From NCBI GenBank assembly GCA_946223075.1, contig CAMILZ010000012.1, positions 4,047-68,046 on the forward strand: a stretch of 64,000 nt of DNA, given 5' to 3'. The notes below the pieces were generated by a model, which was given only the letters and a program-made list of their open reading frames with translations, searched no databases and was not told the origin of the DNA. Position numbers and translations under genes: made by a program. Positions 33,803 through 42,245 of this stretch are shown here, one piece after another. The first letter of the stretch is position 1. Each line of letters begins with the position of its first letter. The stretch is from an uncultured Dermabacteraceae bacterium (GTDB taxonomy: Bacteria; Actinomycetota; Actinomycetes; Actinomycetales; Dermabacteraceae).

Positions 33803-34597
33803 CTAAATCCTGGACTTCCTGAGCGCAGCCGAGGAGCTACGCATCAGGTACCAGGCGGCCCTCCATCGTGGCACGTTTTCTTGTTCGCGCAGAACACGCC
33901 ACACCGCTCGGATGGCCCGGAGTCGATCGTCGGAGTGCGAGCCCTTCTGCTCGGCGCGGTAAAGCGCGAGGGGTTCTTCAACTCCGCGCGCAGCCCCAAA
34001 CTTCCGAGTGATCTCGAGCCACAGAGCCCAATCTTCCGCACCTGAGCGATCGGCCATCGTCACTGGGCCGGTGATCGAGAGGTTGACCATGGCGGTGAGG
34101 TTGCCGATCTTGTTGCCCGCGAGGAGGTCCGCATGTGTGAGTTTTGGAGGTACGGACACCAGGCGCCCTTCCGGGGTGAAGTCTGCGGCGCCCTTGTGAA
34201 AGTCCGGTGCGATTCGGTGGTAGGAGCTGTAGATCAGTGGGGCTCCCGTGCGCTCGGCGCATTCGAGTTGGCGTTCGAGTTTATGTTCGAGCCACATGTC
34301 GTCCGCATCGCAAAAGGCCAGGTAGCTCCCCTTCGCGGTGGCGATCCCGGTATTGCGCGCCGCCGCGGGCCCTCCGCTTTTCGCCCTGCGGGCGAGGCGC
34401 ACGCGATCGTCGGTCTGCGCGAGGTGTTCGGCAATCTCCGCCGAGCTATCACTCGAGCCGTCGTCGACAACGATGAGCTCGAGATCCCGTATCGATTGGC
34501 TTAGAACGCTTATCATCGACTGGTGTAGGGTCACAGTGCCGTTAAAGACCGGCATGATGACACTCACGAGCGGCGTCGACGGGTCACGGTGGTTCAC
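33803..34597 (-). CDS. Family 2 glycosyltransferase
   Basis: 264 residues if started at GTG 34597; an upstream start at 34654 would add 19 residues of non-family sequence. GT-A signature VSVIMPVFNGTVTLHQSMISVLSQS, VVDDGSSDSSAEIAEH, RNTGIATAKGSYLAFCDADD (the DxD) and EDWALWLEITRKFG. It transfers a sugar from a nucleotide donor to the growing glycan. First gene of the leftward assembly run and divergent from the ABC exporter. Confidence 0.83.
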   Translation of the reverse strand: MNHRDPSTPLVSVIMPVFNGTVTLHQSMISVLSQSIRDLELIVVDDGSSDSSAEIAEHLAQTDDRVRLARRAKSGGPAAARNTGIATAKGSYLAFCDADDMWLEHKLERQLECAERTGAPLIYSSYHRIAPDFHKGAADFTPEGRLVSVPPKLTHADLLAGNKIGNLTAMVNLSITGPVTMADRSGAEDWALWLEITRKFGAARGVEEPLALYRAEQKGSHSDDRLRAIRAVWRVLREQENVPRWRAAWYLMRSSSAALRKSRI

Positions 34598-34660
34598 ACC
34601 GACAGATTCTAGCGAACAGGACTCGAGAAAAATGAGACGCAATATCAGGCCCATAGGAGC

Positions 34661-35593
34661 ATGATTTTGGCTGAGACCAAGCCCCCAGTGGAGTTATCTC
34701 CACGACTGAGTTCTGCTGAGGCCGCGAAGCTTGCGAGTGAATCGGGCCTGAGGGAGATGGGCGTTCGACCCCCTCTCGGTCGCTACATCGCTCAGGTGTG
34801 GCAGCGTCGTTCCTTTATTTGGCACCTCTCCGCCTCCCGTGCCTATTCCCGGAATCAAGGCTCGTATCTCGGGCAGGCCTGGGCGATTCTGCGCCCGATC
34901 TTGGACGCGGGCATCTACGTGGTCATCTTCGGCTTTCTTTTTCACGGGAGCGCGCCGGGTATCGATAACCGCGCGGCCTTCATCACGATCGGGACGTTTA
35001 GCTACACGCTTTTCCAGACCTCGGTGATGTCGGGCATCAACTCGATACCCACGAACATGCAGCTGATTCGCTCGCACCGCTTCCCGCGTGCGATCGTTCC
35101 CCTGGCCTCGGTCATGACCGAAGTCGTGCTGTTCGCGCCTATCCTTGTCGCCATGATGATCGTGACCATGGTCACTGGTCTGCTCCCTGGCATGGGCCTC
35201 GTGGTCCCCACATGGTCGTGGTTGCTGCTCCCCTTTGCAGCCATACTTTTGGCGACATTCTCCGCTGGCGTGACCATGTTCTTTGCTCGCCTCGGCGCGC
35301 GTGCCCCGGACATTGCGAATGCCTTGCCGTTCTTCCTGACCCTCGGGCGTTATGCCTCCGGCGGCATGTTCCTTTTGAGCGCCATGGTTCCCGACAGCAT
35401 GTGGATCAAGCCGATCCTTTTGCATCAGCCGCTCACTGTGTACCTCGACCTTTTCCGCGCCGTCTTCGGCAACGAGGCCCTGATCCCCATGACACCGATG
35501 CTCTGGTTCGAGGCTATTGCGTGGGCCGTGGGAGCTTTCGCGATCGGCTTTGTGTTCTTCTGGCGAGTCGAGGAGACGTACGGACGTGACTGA
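34661..35593 (+). CDS. Polysaccharide/teichoic-acid ABC exporter permease (TagG/Wzm type)
   Basis: 310 residues from ATG 34661; AGGAG is only 1 nt upstream of it, so the in-frame TTG at 34667 (spacing 7) may be the true start. About six hydrophobic segments of the ABC-2 class, with SRNQGSYLGQAWAILRPILDAGIYVVIF typical of TagG/Wzm. It forms the membrane channel that exports a lipid-linked surface polymer. The GTG of the ATPase gene lies inside its last codons. Confidence 0.86.
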   Translation: MILAETKPPVELSPRLSSAEAAKLASESGLREMGVRPPLGRYIAQVWQRRSFIWHLSASRAYSRNQGSYLGQAWAILRPILDAGIYVVIFGFLFHGSAPGIDNRAAFITIGTFSYTLFQTSVMSGINSIPTNMQLIRSHRFPRAIVPLASVMTEVVLFAPILVAMMIVTMVTGLLPGMGLVVPTWSWLLLPFAAILLATFSAGVTMFFARLGARAPDIANALPFFLTLGRYASGGMFLLSAMVPDSMWIKPILLHQPLTVYLDLFRAVFGNEALIPMTPMLWFEAIAWAVGAFAIGFVFFWRVEETYGRD

Positions 35594-36446
35594 GGATATT
35601 GACTTCGAAATTGACCCGAGCACTCTTCCGAAGAAGGTCGAGCGCAAGCCGCTTGGGCCGCCGTCGGTTATCGCCGACGACCTGTACATCACCTATCGCG
35701 TGTTCGGCGGTCGTCGTGGCGGCACGGCGAAGCAACGCAAGAGCCTGTGGGATAAAGCGATCAGCCTCGGGCGTCCCAGCACGGGCCCCATTACTCACGT
35801 TCCCGCCGTCAAGGGCGTGTCGTTCGTGGCCCACCACGGTGAATCCGTAGCGATCCTGGGCACGAACGGTTCGGGTAAATCCACGCTTTTGCGCGCGATT
35901 GCTGGGCTCCTCCCCCCAACCGAGGGCCGCGTGTACACGTCGGCGGAGCCGGAGCTTCTTGGTGTCAACGCCGCGATGCTTCCGCGCCTCACCGGTGAGC
36001 GCAACATCATGATCGGCGGGCTCGCCCTCGGCCTCTCGTCCAAAGAGGTGCGAGAGAGCGTTCAGCACGTGGCGGACTTTGCCGAGCTCGGCGACTTCCT
36101 CTACCTGCCGATGACCTCGTATTCCTCGGGCATGGCCTCGCGCTTGCGGTTCGCGATTTCGACGATTCGCAGCCCCGAGATCCTCATGATCGACGAGGCG
36201 CTCGCGACGGGCGATGCCTCCTTCCGCAAGAAGAGCATGGCGAGGATCGAGGAGATTCGCGAGTCCGCGGGCACCGTGTTTTTCGTGTCGCACTCTCTCG
36301 CGTCTGTGCGCGCGATGTGCACCCGTGCCCTTTGGATCGAAAAGGGCGTGCTCGTAGCCGACGGTGATGTGGATGAGGTTGCCGACGCCTACCAGGAGTT
36401 CGTAGATCGCCGCACGAATGCGTCGTCAGGCGCCAACCTGAAGTAA
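35586..36446 (+). CDS. Polysaccharide/teichoic-acid ABC exporter ATPase (TagH/Wzt type)
   Basis: 286 residues from GTG 35586, overlapping the permease gene by 8 bp. An N-terminal extension holds DDLYITYRVFGGRRGG, as in TagH proteins. Walker A GTNGSGKST (about 93-101), signature YSSGMASRLRF, Walker B ILMIDEALATGD, switch His in FFVSHS. There is no long C-terminal Wzt carbohydrate-binding domain, so export is likely of the teichoic-acid type without substrate-specific capping. The gene is followed by a 66-bp palindromic element. Confidence 0.88.
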   Translation: MTEDIDFEIDPSTLPKKVERKPLGPPSVIADDLYITYRVFGGRRGGTAKQRKSLWDKAISLGRPSTGPITHVPAVKGVSFVAHHGESVAILGTNGSGKSTLLRAIAGLLPPTEGRVYTSAEPELLGVNAAMLPRLTGERNIMIGGLALGLSSKEVRESVQHVADFAELGDFLYLPMTSYSSGMASRLRFAISTIRSPEILMIDEALATGDASFRKKSMARIEEIRESAGTVFFVSHSLASVRAMCTRALWIEKGVLVADGDVDEVADAYQEFVDRRTNASSGANLK

Positions 36447-36498
36447 GGCGCCTGCCCCGCCCCGTCTGGCCCATCCGCCCGCCGAACCCCCTGAAGTT

Positions 36499-36564
36499 CA
36501 AGGTGTAGAAAAACGACGTTGTGCCCCGTTTCAAGGGGTTGCCTAGCCTCTTTTCTCCACCCTG
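36499..36564 (+). repeat. 66-bp palindromic element, copy 5
   Basis: Outer arms CAAGGTGTAGAAAA and TTTTCTCCACCCTG, inner CCCC(GTTTCAA)GGGG. Positions 36543-36564 are the stop and last codons of the convergent phosphotransferase gene, so the element has become part of that protein's C-terminus (FRVEKRG). It also lies after the TagH-type gene and may terminate both. Confidence 0.85.
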
Positions 36565-37424
36565 AAAGCGGCAGCGGCCCTGAGAGGGGTGTGGATCCCG
36601 GGGTCGGCGGGGACCCGGAGGGGAGCGGGGAAAACCCGGCATGCGATTGCGTTGAGTTCCGGGAGTTCCGCGCGCCAGGCGGCAACGTCGCCCGAAGCGA
36701 CCCAGGTGCGCTGAGGCTCGAGACCTCCCGCGGCGCCCCACTCGATCTCGTCGATCGAGCGTTCGTGTGCATTGACCGCGAGGGTGGCAACATCGAAAGG
36801 GCCCTGCCAGCCGTAGCCTTCAAGGAAAGCTGCCGCGCGCTCGCGCATCTCCGCTTCTTCACCTGTGTCAATGCCCCGCAGCTTTTCGACCTCGCCGTTG
36901 AACGGGATGATCCACTTGAGCGCGTAGGCGACGTCATCGACCCGCAGGCCGGGGCGGGCATCATCGAAATCAAATAACCCAACGGCCTCTTCACCCCTCC
37001 ACGCCATGTTGCCGGGCTTGGGGTCGCCGTGAAGGATCACCTCGTGAGAGCCAGGGCCCGCAGCGGCATCGCTAGTGCTCGCAGGGCCATCCTCACCCGC
37101 GCCGTTTTTCACGTAGCAATCAGTGATCCACGTCGCCCCGGCAGGTGGCACGAAGCTCGCACTCGCATCGTGGTAGCGCCGCAGCAGTGCTCCAGCCGAG
37201 GCGCACGCTTCGACGGAAAGATGAGCATCGCCCCATCTTTCATCCCCACCAGTGCCCGGAACGAGGCTCAGTGTTTCCCGGCAACCGTCGGACCCAAGAG
37301 GCTGTGGAACCGAAACCCCCTCACCTGCGACGTGTTCGAGTAGTGCGTGGACCGTGGGCGTCCAAGGACCCGCTGGCCGCGTGACCGTTGCACCCTCAAT
37401 TTGAACGATGCGCTGTGCCGTCAC
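36543..37424 (-). CDS. Aminoglycoside-phosphotransferase-family kinase
   Basis: 293 residues from GTG 37424, overlapping the response-regulator stop. Kinase-like fold: catalytic loop VILHGDPKPGNMAW (HGD and N) and metal motif VGLFDFDDARPG. An N-terminal ATP-binding glycine loop is not obvious. Relatives phosphorylate antibiotics or small metabolites. It is last in a leftward operon with an ABC exporter and a two-component system, consistent with a drug or envelope-stress response. A perfect copy of the dispersed 15-bp motif is at 37280-37294. The C-terminal residues come from a 66-bp palindromic element. Confidence 0.78.
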   Translation of the reverse strand: MTAQRIVQIEGATVTRPAGPWTPTVHALLEHVAGEGVSVPQPLGSDGCRETLSLVPGTGGDERWGDAHLSVEACASAGALLRRYHDASASFVPPAGATWITDCYVKNGAGEDGPASTSDAAAGPGSHEVILHGDPKPGNMAWRGEEAVGLFDFDDARPGLRVDDVAYALKWIIPFNGEVEKLRGIDTGEEAEMRERAAAFLEGYGWQGPFDVATLAVNAHERSIDEIEWGAAGGLEPQRTWVASGDVAAWRAELPELNAIACRVFPAPLRVPADPGIHTPLRAAAAFRVEKRG

Positions 37425-38035
37425 GAGAGCCAGCCTCGATCGCGCGCCACCGTGTACGCCTCGAAGCGGTTGCCCGCGCCGGTTTTCGAAATCGCGTTGG
37501 AGAGGTAGTTGCGGCACGTGCCAGGCGCGAGGTGTGACTTGGCGGCGATGTCCTCGATCGAGAGGCCGCGCCCCGCGAGCTCGAGAAGCTCCCGTTCCCG
37601 TTCCGTGAGGGGGCTGTCGCTCGCGTTGATCGCGAGCGCGGCAGTTTCAGGGTCGAGATAGCGCCGGCCCGCGTGGACGGTGCGGATTGCCGCGGCGAAC
37701 TCCTTCGCATCAGACGTTTTCGGCAGGAATCCCGCTACGCCTTGCTCGAGTGCGCGCTTGAGGGCGGTGGGCCTGCCGTGGCTCGTCACGATGAGGACCT
37801 GCACCTCGGGACTCTTCTCGCGCACGCGGTGCGCGGCCTCGATGCCGTCCATGCCGCCAAGCTGCAGGTCACACACGAGAACGTCGGCGCCGTTCGGCTC
37901 ACGTGCCCACCACTCGAGCAGCTCCTCGCCAGAGCCGCACACGGTCGCGATCTCGAAATCGTCTTCGAGGCCGAGCAGGGTCGCGAGGGAGGAAGCCACG
38001 AGGGTTTCATCGTCGGTGATGGCGATGCGGATCAT
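37421..38035 (-). CDS. LuxR/NarL-type response regulator
   Basis: 204 residues. Receiver domain with acidic pocket ITDDE, phospho-Asp in LVCDLQLGGMDGIEAA, Thr/Ser in LIVTSHGR and Lys in GFLPKTS. C-terminal LuxR helix-turn-helix LTERERELLELAGRGLSIEDIAAKSHLAPGTCRNYLS. It overlaps the histidine kinase by ATGA and the kinase-family gene by GTGA. It probably controls the adjacent ABC exporter. Confidence 0.92.
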   Translation of the reverse strand: MIRIAITDDETLVASSLATLLGLEDDFEIATVCGSGEELLEWWAREPNGADVLVCDLQLGGMDGIEAAHRVREKSPEVQVLIVTSHGRPTALKRALEQGVAGFLPKTSDAKEFAAAIRTVHAGRRYLDPETAALAINASDSPLTERERELLELAGRGLSIEDIAAKSHLAPGTCRNYLSNAISKTGAGNRFEAYTVARDRGWLS

Positions 38036-39294
38036 GCGCGCTCCTCGGATGCGTTGCTGGGGGAGGGGGAAGGTGCGGGGGAGGGGCTAGTCTCGCGGGA
38101 AGGGGAGGGTCCGACGGTTGCCTGGCTCCTGTCGAAGCATAGCCGCACGGTGAACTGAGGCGAATCATGTTCGATCTCGATACTCGCTCCCGAGGCAGCA
38201 ACGCGCCTGCGGAGCGACTCGAGACCCGAGAGTGGGCCGGGATTCTCGAATGCACCATCGTTCGTCATGTTCACGTCGTGATCGGTAAGGATCAGGTGTG
38301 CGCTTGCGGCGTGCGCGTGTCGCACGATGTTCGTCGTGGCCTCCCGCACAAACCACGCCGCGTCGCTGCGGCGGGTTTCGGGCACTTCGAGGGAGTCGCC
38401 GCTGACCTCGCACGCAATGTGCGATGCGGCAAGCAGAGCGCGGGCCTCGGCGATCTCGGTCGCAAGGTTGATTTGTCGGTAGCCGTGGGCGACGGCGCGC
38501 ATGTCGGCGGTGCTGGCCTTCACGAGTTCCTGGAGTTCGCGAAGTTCCGTCATGGCGTTCCCATCGCCACGTTCGACGAGGGCGATCGCCACCTGTGTTT
38601 TGAGGCTGATCGCCGCAAGTCGCTGCCCCATCGTGTCGTGAAGTTCTTGGGCGAAGCGGAGTCGTTCCGCGCTGACGTGGAGTTCGGCATCGAGCTGACG
38701 GGCGCGGTCAGCGTCGCGCAAAACGTCGAGGCCCCAGAAGGCGGAGAGGGTGGCGGTGAGGAAGATGAGGGGAATGCAGATCGACGTGAGGGCGGTGCTG
38801 GCGTCAATCCTGAGCTGCGTTGCGCACGTGAGAAGGGCAGCGACGGTGACGGCGATCCACTTGTGTCGCATCCACGGCGCGTGGGCGAGTGCAAAGAGCG
38901 CGGTGCACAGAATCGCGTAGACGCTAGCCCACGCCCCGATCGCAGCGGGCGCGAGCACGGACACGAGGATGCACACGATCCAGCTCACGAGCACCAGAAT
39001 GAAACTGACCCTCGCTCCACGCGCCCGTCCCCGTCTTTCAGGAAATAGTTCGAATGCGGGTTCGCGTAGGAGAGTGATGCTCACGAGGAGCGTGAGGGCG
39101 GCCGTGCCGACTGCCCACAGCAGAGGTGTGAGGCCCGCATGCTTCGAGGTTGTTGCCGTGATACTGGGGATGGCAAAGAGGAGCCAAGTGAAGAGTGCCG
39201 CAAGCGCGACGGACCACTTCGTGTAGAGCGCGTATTTCTCCATGCTGCGAACGCGCGCCGGTTCTGCGGTGTGATCGCCCGTGGCGGTGCTCAT
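38032..39294 (-). CDS. NarL-family sensor histidine kinase
   Basis: 420 residues from ATG 39294 with GAGGA 7 nt upstream. About five or six N-terminal membrane helices with almost no extracellular loops (an intramembrane-sensing layout). HisKA_3 dimerisation helix with the phospho-His in FAQELHDTMGQRLAAISL. ATPase N box WFVREATTNIVRHAHA and a shortened G region (NDG...LSGLESLRRRV). The C-terminal tail is Pro/Ser-rich and contains a perfect copy of the 15-bp motif (38108-38122). Its partner regulator follows with a 4-bp overlap. Confidence 0.9.
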   Translation of the reverse strand: MSTATGDHTAEPARVRSMEKYALYTKWSVALAALFTWLLFAIPSITATTSKHAGLTPLLWAVGTAALTLLVSITLLREPAFELFPERRGRARGARVSFILVLVSWIVCILVSVLAPAAIGAWASVYAILCTALFALAHAPWMRHKWIAVTVAALLTCATQLRIDASTALTSICIPLIFLTATLSAFWGLDVLRDADRARQLDAELHVSAERLRFAQELHDTMGQRLAAISLKTQVAIALVERGDGNAMTELRELQELVKASTADMRAVAHGYRQINLATEIAEARALLAASHIACEVSGDSLEVPETRRSDAAWFVREATTNIVRHAHAASAHLILTDHDVNMTNDGAFENPGPLSGLESLRRRVAASGASIEIEHDSPQFTVRLCFDRSQATVGPSPSRETSPSPAPSPSPSNASEERA

Positions 39295-39382
39295 GCGGTG
39301 TCCTCTGTTCGTTGGCGGAAAAGGGGAAGCTGGCGGGGCCGAGAGAAGCCCCACCAGTGTCCCACGGGTCGTAGCCGACGGT

Positions 39383-40201
39383 TTACCGGTTGGATTCCCA
39401 CTTCATGACCCTCGGCACGAGCACGAGGAGCGCTACGGCCCACAGGGCGAGCATGAGCATGGGGGCGGTTGCCGCCGCGAGCGCCGCGCCGGTGTCGAGC
39501 GGCTCGAACCCACCGGTGACCGTCGTTCCCGACCATGCCAGGTGTGCGAGGTCTCCCATGAGGGCGAAGGGCGTGCGGTCGATGATGCGTGTGACCTGTT
39601 CGGGCATGAGCGCACGGAAGGTGCTTTGGGAGGCAATCGCGAGGATCATGACGGGCAGCGAGGTGATCTGGGCGGCTTCGGCGTTGATCGTGAAGGCACT
39701 CGTGAGGAATCCGAGTGCCGCACTCACGGCGATCCCGCCGAGGACAGCGACGATGAGAGGAACGACGTTGACTGGTGCGGGAGCACCGAGAACGATGAGG
39801 AGGACCAGGGCGAGCACCATCAACACGACGGCGAGGAGGGAGCTCGGGGCGGCAATCGCCACGAGAATATCCGAGTCCTTCGCCTCTCCGGTGCGCAGCC
39901 GCTTGAGGACCTTCTCGTCACGCCGAGTGGTCGACATCGAGAGAACCGAGTAGTACACGACGAGAAGCATCGTCATAAGCACCGACGTTTCGAGCGCGAG
40001 CGAGGCGGCGAAGGCCTTACCGCTGCTCGCGGGAGTGGACACGAACATGATGACCGTGAGGCCAAGCGGGAAGAGAAGCGCCGTGAACAGGAGTGTGGGG
40101 TTGCGCAAAAACTGCGTGAACTCGGCGCGCGCGAGGGCAATCGTGCGGGAAAGGCGGCTCGAGCGGGGTGTGGAATGTGCTGTGGCTGTTGCCGTGGTCA
40201 T
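39383..40201 (-). CDS. ABC-2 type exporter permease
   Basis: 272 residues from ATG 40201 with AAAGGA 7 nt upstream. Six hydrophobic segments of ABC-2 type (ARAEFTQFLRNPTLLFTALLFPLGLTVIMF, then EDS-like TRRDEKVLKRLRTG on the cytosolic loop). It pairs with the ATPase upstream; such exporters remove lipophilic antibiotics or peptides. Second gene of the leftward exporter/two-component operon. Confidence 0.85.
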   Translation of the reverse strand: MTTATATAHSTPRSSRLSRTIALARAEFTQFLRNPTLLFTALLFPLGLTVIMFVSTPASSGKAFAASLALETSVLMTMLLVVYYSVLSMSTTRRDEKVLKRLRTGEAKDSDILVAIAAPSSLLAVVLMVLALVLLIVLGAPAPVNVVPLIVAVLGGIAVSAALGFLTSAFTINAEAAQITSLPVMILAIASQSTFRALMPEQVTRIIDRTPFALMGDLAHLAWSGTTVTGGFEPLDTGAALAAATAPMLMLALWAVALLVLVPRVMKWESNR

Positions 40202-40245
40202 GGGGTGTCCTTTCGGTGGAAGCTTTGGTGTCTGCTGCGCGCTCG

Positions 40246-41193
40246 TCAGTTCTGCTCGCCTGCCACGCGCATGAAGACGGTCTCGAGGGATGCGGGGGTC
40301 GCGGAGAAGTCGCGCAGGGGGAGGCGCGCGCCTTGTGCCCACTGCAAGATGGCGAGGGAATGCTCCTGCAGGTGCTCTGTGCGCACTTCGTAGGTGGTGC
40401 CGCTCCGGGTGACCTGGGCGCCGGCGAGGGCGGGAAGATGGACAGTGCTGATGGCGTTGGAAGCGTCGGCCCCCTCCCCGATGCCGAACCGAATCACCGA
40501 GGCTTCCGTGGCGACGATGTCGCGCAGGCTGCCCTCGAGAACGATGTTCCCGCGGTGCATGATCCCGATCCGGTCGCACAGCCGCTCGGCTTCTTCAAGG
40601 TAGTGGGTCGTGAGGATCATCGTGACGCCACGTGCCTTGAGGTTCTCGAGGAGTGCCCACACACCACGACGGGATTCGGGATCGAGGCCGGTCGTCGGCT
40701 CGTCAAGGAAGAGGATCGAAGGTTGGCCCACGAGTGCGCATGCGAGGTCGAGGCGCCGCTGCTCACCGCCAGAGAGGGAGCCGACCTTAACTTTCGCGCG
40801 GTGCGTGAGGTCAACGGCGACGAGAGCTTGATCGGGGTCCATGGGGTTCGAGCACGTTCCCGCCCACATGCGGATCGTCTCGGCGACGGTGAGCTGAGTG
40901 GGAAGGCCACCCGATTGGAGCATCGTGCCCGTATGAGCTCGAAGTTGTGCACGGTCCTTGCGTGGATCCATGCCGAGGATTGTCACGGTTCCGCTTGTCG
41001 CGGGAGCGAGACCCTCGAGGATTTCGAGGGTCGAGGTTTTCCCGGCGCCGTTCGTGCCGAGCAGCCCGTAAACCTCGCCTTCGTTCACGTGGAAGGAAAT
41101 TCCGTCCACGGCGGTAAAGGCTTTCTTTTTCTTCGATCCCGCATAAGTGCGGGTCAGGTTCGAGACGGTGATGACGTGCTGTGCGTTGTTCAT
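40246..41193 (-). CDS. ABC exporter ATP-binding protein (drug-resistance type)
   Basis: 315 residues from ATG 41193 (GGAGG is very close, so an earlier GTG at 41211 is possible). Walker A LGTNGAGKTST, Q loop MLQSGGLPTQLTV, signature GSLSGGEQRRLDLA, Walker B ILFLDEPTTGLDPESR, switch LTTHYLEEAE. The C-terminal extension of about 80 residues is typical of antibiotic exporters of the DrrA/LnrL kind. First gene of the leftward operon. Confidence 0.9.
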   Translation of the reverse strand: MNNAQHVITVSNLTRTYAGSKKKKAFTAVDGISFHVNEGEVYGLLGTNGAGKTSTLEILEGLAPATSGTVTILGMDPRKDRAQLRAHTGTMLQSGGLPTQLTVAETIRMWAGTCSNPMDPDQALVAVDLTHRAKVKVGSLSGGEQRRLDLACALVGQPSILFLDEPTTGLDPESRRGVWALLENLKARGVTMILTTHYLEEAERLCDRIGIMHRGNIVLEGSLRDIVATEASVIRFGIGEGADASNAISTVHLPALAGAQVTRSGTTYEVRTEHLQEHSLAILQWAQGARLPLRDFSATPASLETVFMRVAGEQN

Positions 41194-41391
41194 GCCTCCA
41201 CTCTTCGGCACGCGCGACCCGGGTAGTAGTGGGGAACGTCAGGAGTACGGAAGCGCTTTGTCACGAGGGCAGATGACAGATGTCAAGGTGCGGCGAGCAG
41301 TGTTCACATTTCGCCACGAACCTTCGTGCTGGTTGAGCTGCTCGGTATTCTTGTGGGGTATTAACGCACGTCAAGAGAGGGAGGATGCGCG

Positions 41392-42234
41392 GTGAAACCG
41401 CTCGTTCTGCAGTCGGATTTCGGATACGTCGATGGCGCCGTCAGCGCGATGTACGGCGTCGCCACGGGCGTGAACCCCGATTTGCGCATCCACGATGTCA
41501 CCCACAACATTCCCCCGTATGACATTTGGGAGGGCTCCTACCGCCTTGCCCAGGTTGTCTCGTATTGGCCGGAGGGAACCGTGTTCGTGTCGGTCGTTGA
41601 TCCGGGCGTGGGCTCCGATCGCTTGAGCGTCGTCGCGCGCACCTCGACCGGACACTTTGTCGCGACCCCGAACAACGGCACCCTCACGCATATCGACAAG
41701 CTCTTCGGGATCGAGGAGCTTCGTGAAATCGACGAGAAATTTAACCGCCGCGAGGGCTCGGCGCATTCGTATACGTTCCACGGGCGTGACATCTACGCGT
41801 TCACGGGCGCGCGCCTCGCGAGTGGCACGATTACCTACGAGCAGGTGGGCCCGAGCCTCGAGGTGAGCGAGGTTGTGGCGCTGCCGATCGTTGAACCGAA
41901 GCGCGAGGGGCACGTGCTCACGGGCACGATCGACGCGCACGATAACCGCTACGGCTCGCTGTGGACGTCGATCCCGCGCACCCTTTTCGAGGAGGCGGGG
42001 ATCCACCACGGCGATTACGCGCGGCTCACGATCACCCATAACGGGCAGACCGTGCACGCGACGAGCCTCGTGTATGCGCCGAGCTTCGCGCATGTCGAGG
42101 TCGGCGAGTCCCTCATCTACGTCAATTCCCTCGATCGCGTGGCTGTCGCGATCAATCGCGGCTCGTACGCGAATGCTTTCCACCTCGGGCGCGGCAACAG
42201 CTGGCACGTCGCGTTCGAGAAGGTCGAAAAGTAA
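41392..42234 (+). CDS. SAM hydrolase / SAM hydroxide adenosyltransferase (DUF62)
   Basis: 280 residues from GTG 41392 with GAGGGAGGATG upstream. Start LQSDFGYVDGAVSAMYGV, then IHDVTHNIPPYDIWEGSYRL, VDPGVGSDR and FHGRDIYAFTGA mark the DUF62 family related to fluorinase and chlorinase. Known members cleave S-adenosylmethionine to adenosine and methionine. The halogenase-specific pocket cannot be judged by eye, but the family at large is hydrolytic. It is followed within 11 nt by a full ECF importer, so the enzyme and transporter probably act on the same or linked metabolites. Confidence 0.87.
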   Translation: MKPLVLQSDFGYVDGAVSAMYGVATGVNPDLRIHDVTHNIPPYDIWEGSYRLAQVVSYWPEGTVFVSVVDPGVGSDRLSVVARTSTGHFVATPNNGTLTHIDKLFGIEELREIDEKFNRREGSAHSYTFHGRDIYAFTGARLASGTITYEQVGPSLEVSEVVALPIVEPKREGHVLTGTIDAHDNRYGSLWTSIPRTLFEEAGIHHGDYARLTITHNGQTVHATSLVYAPSFAHVEVGESLIYVNSLDRVAVAINRGSYANAFHLGRGNSWHVAFEKVEK

Positions 42235-42245
42235 GGATCCCCATC

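Noticed and set aside
41221..41391. A possible SAM or other riboswitch before the SAM hydrolase-ECF operon
   Set aside because: Only 171 bases, no recognisable aptamer core or expression-platform hairpin.
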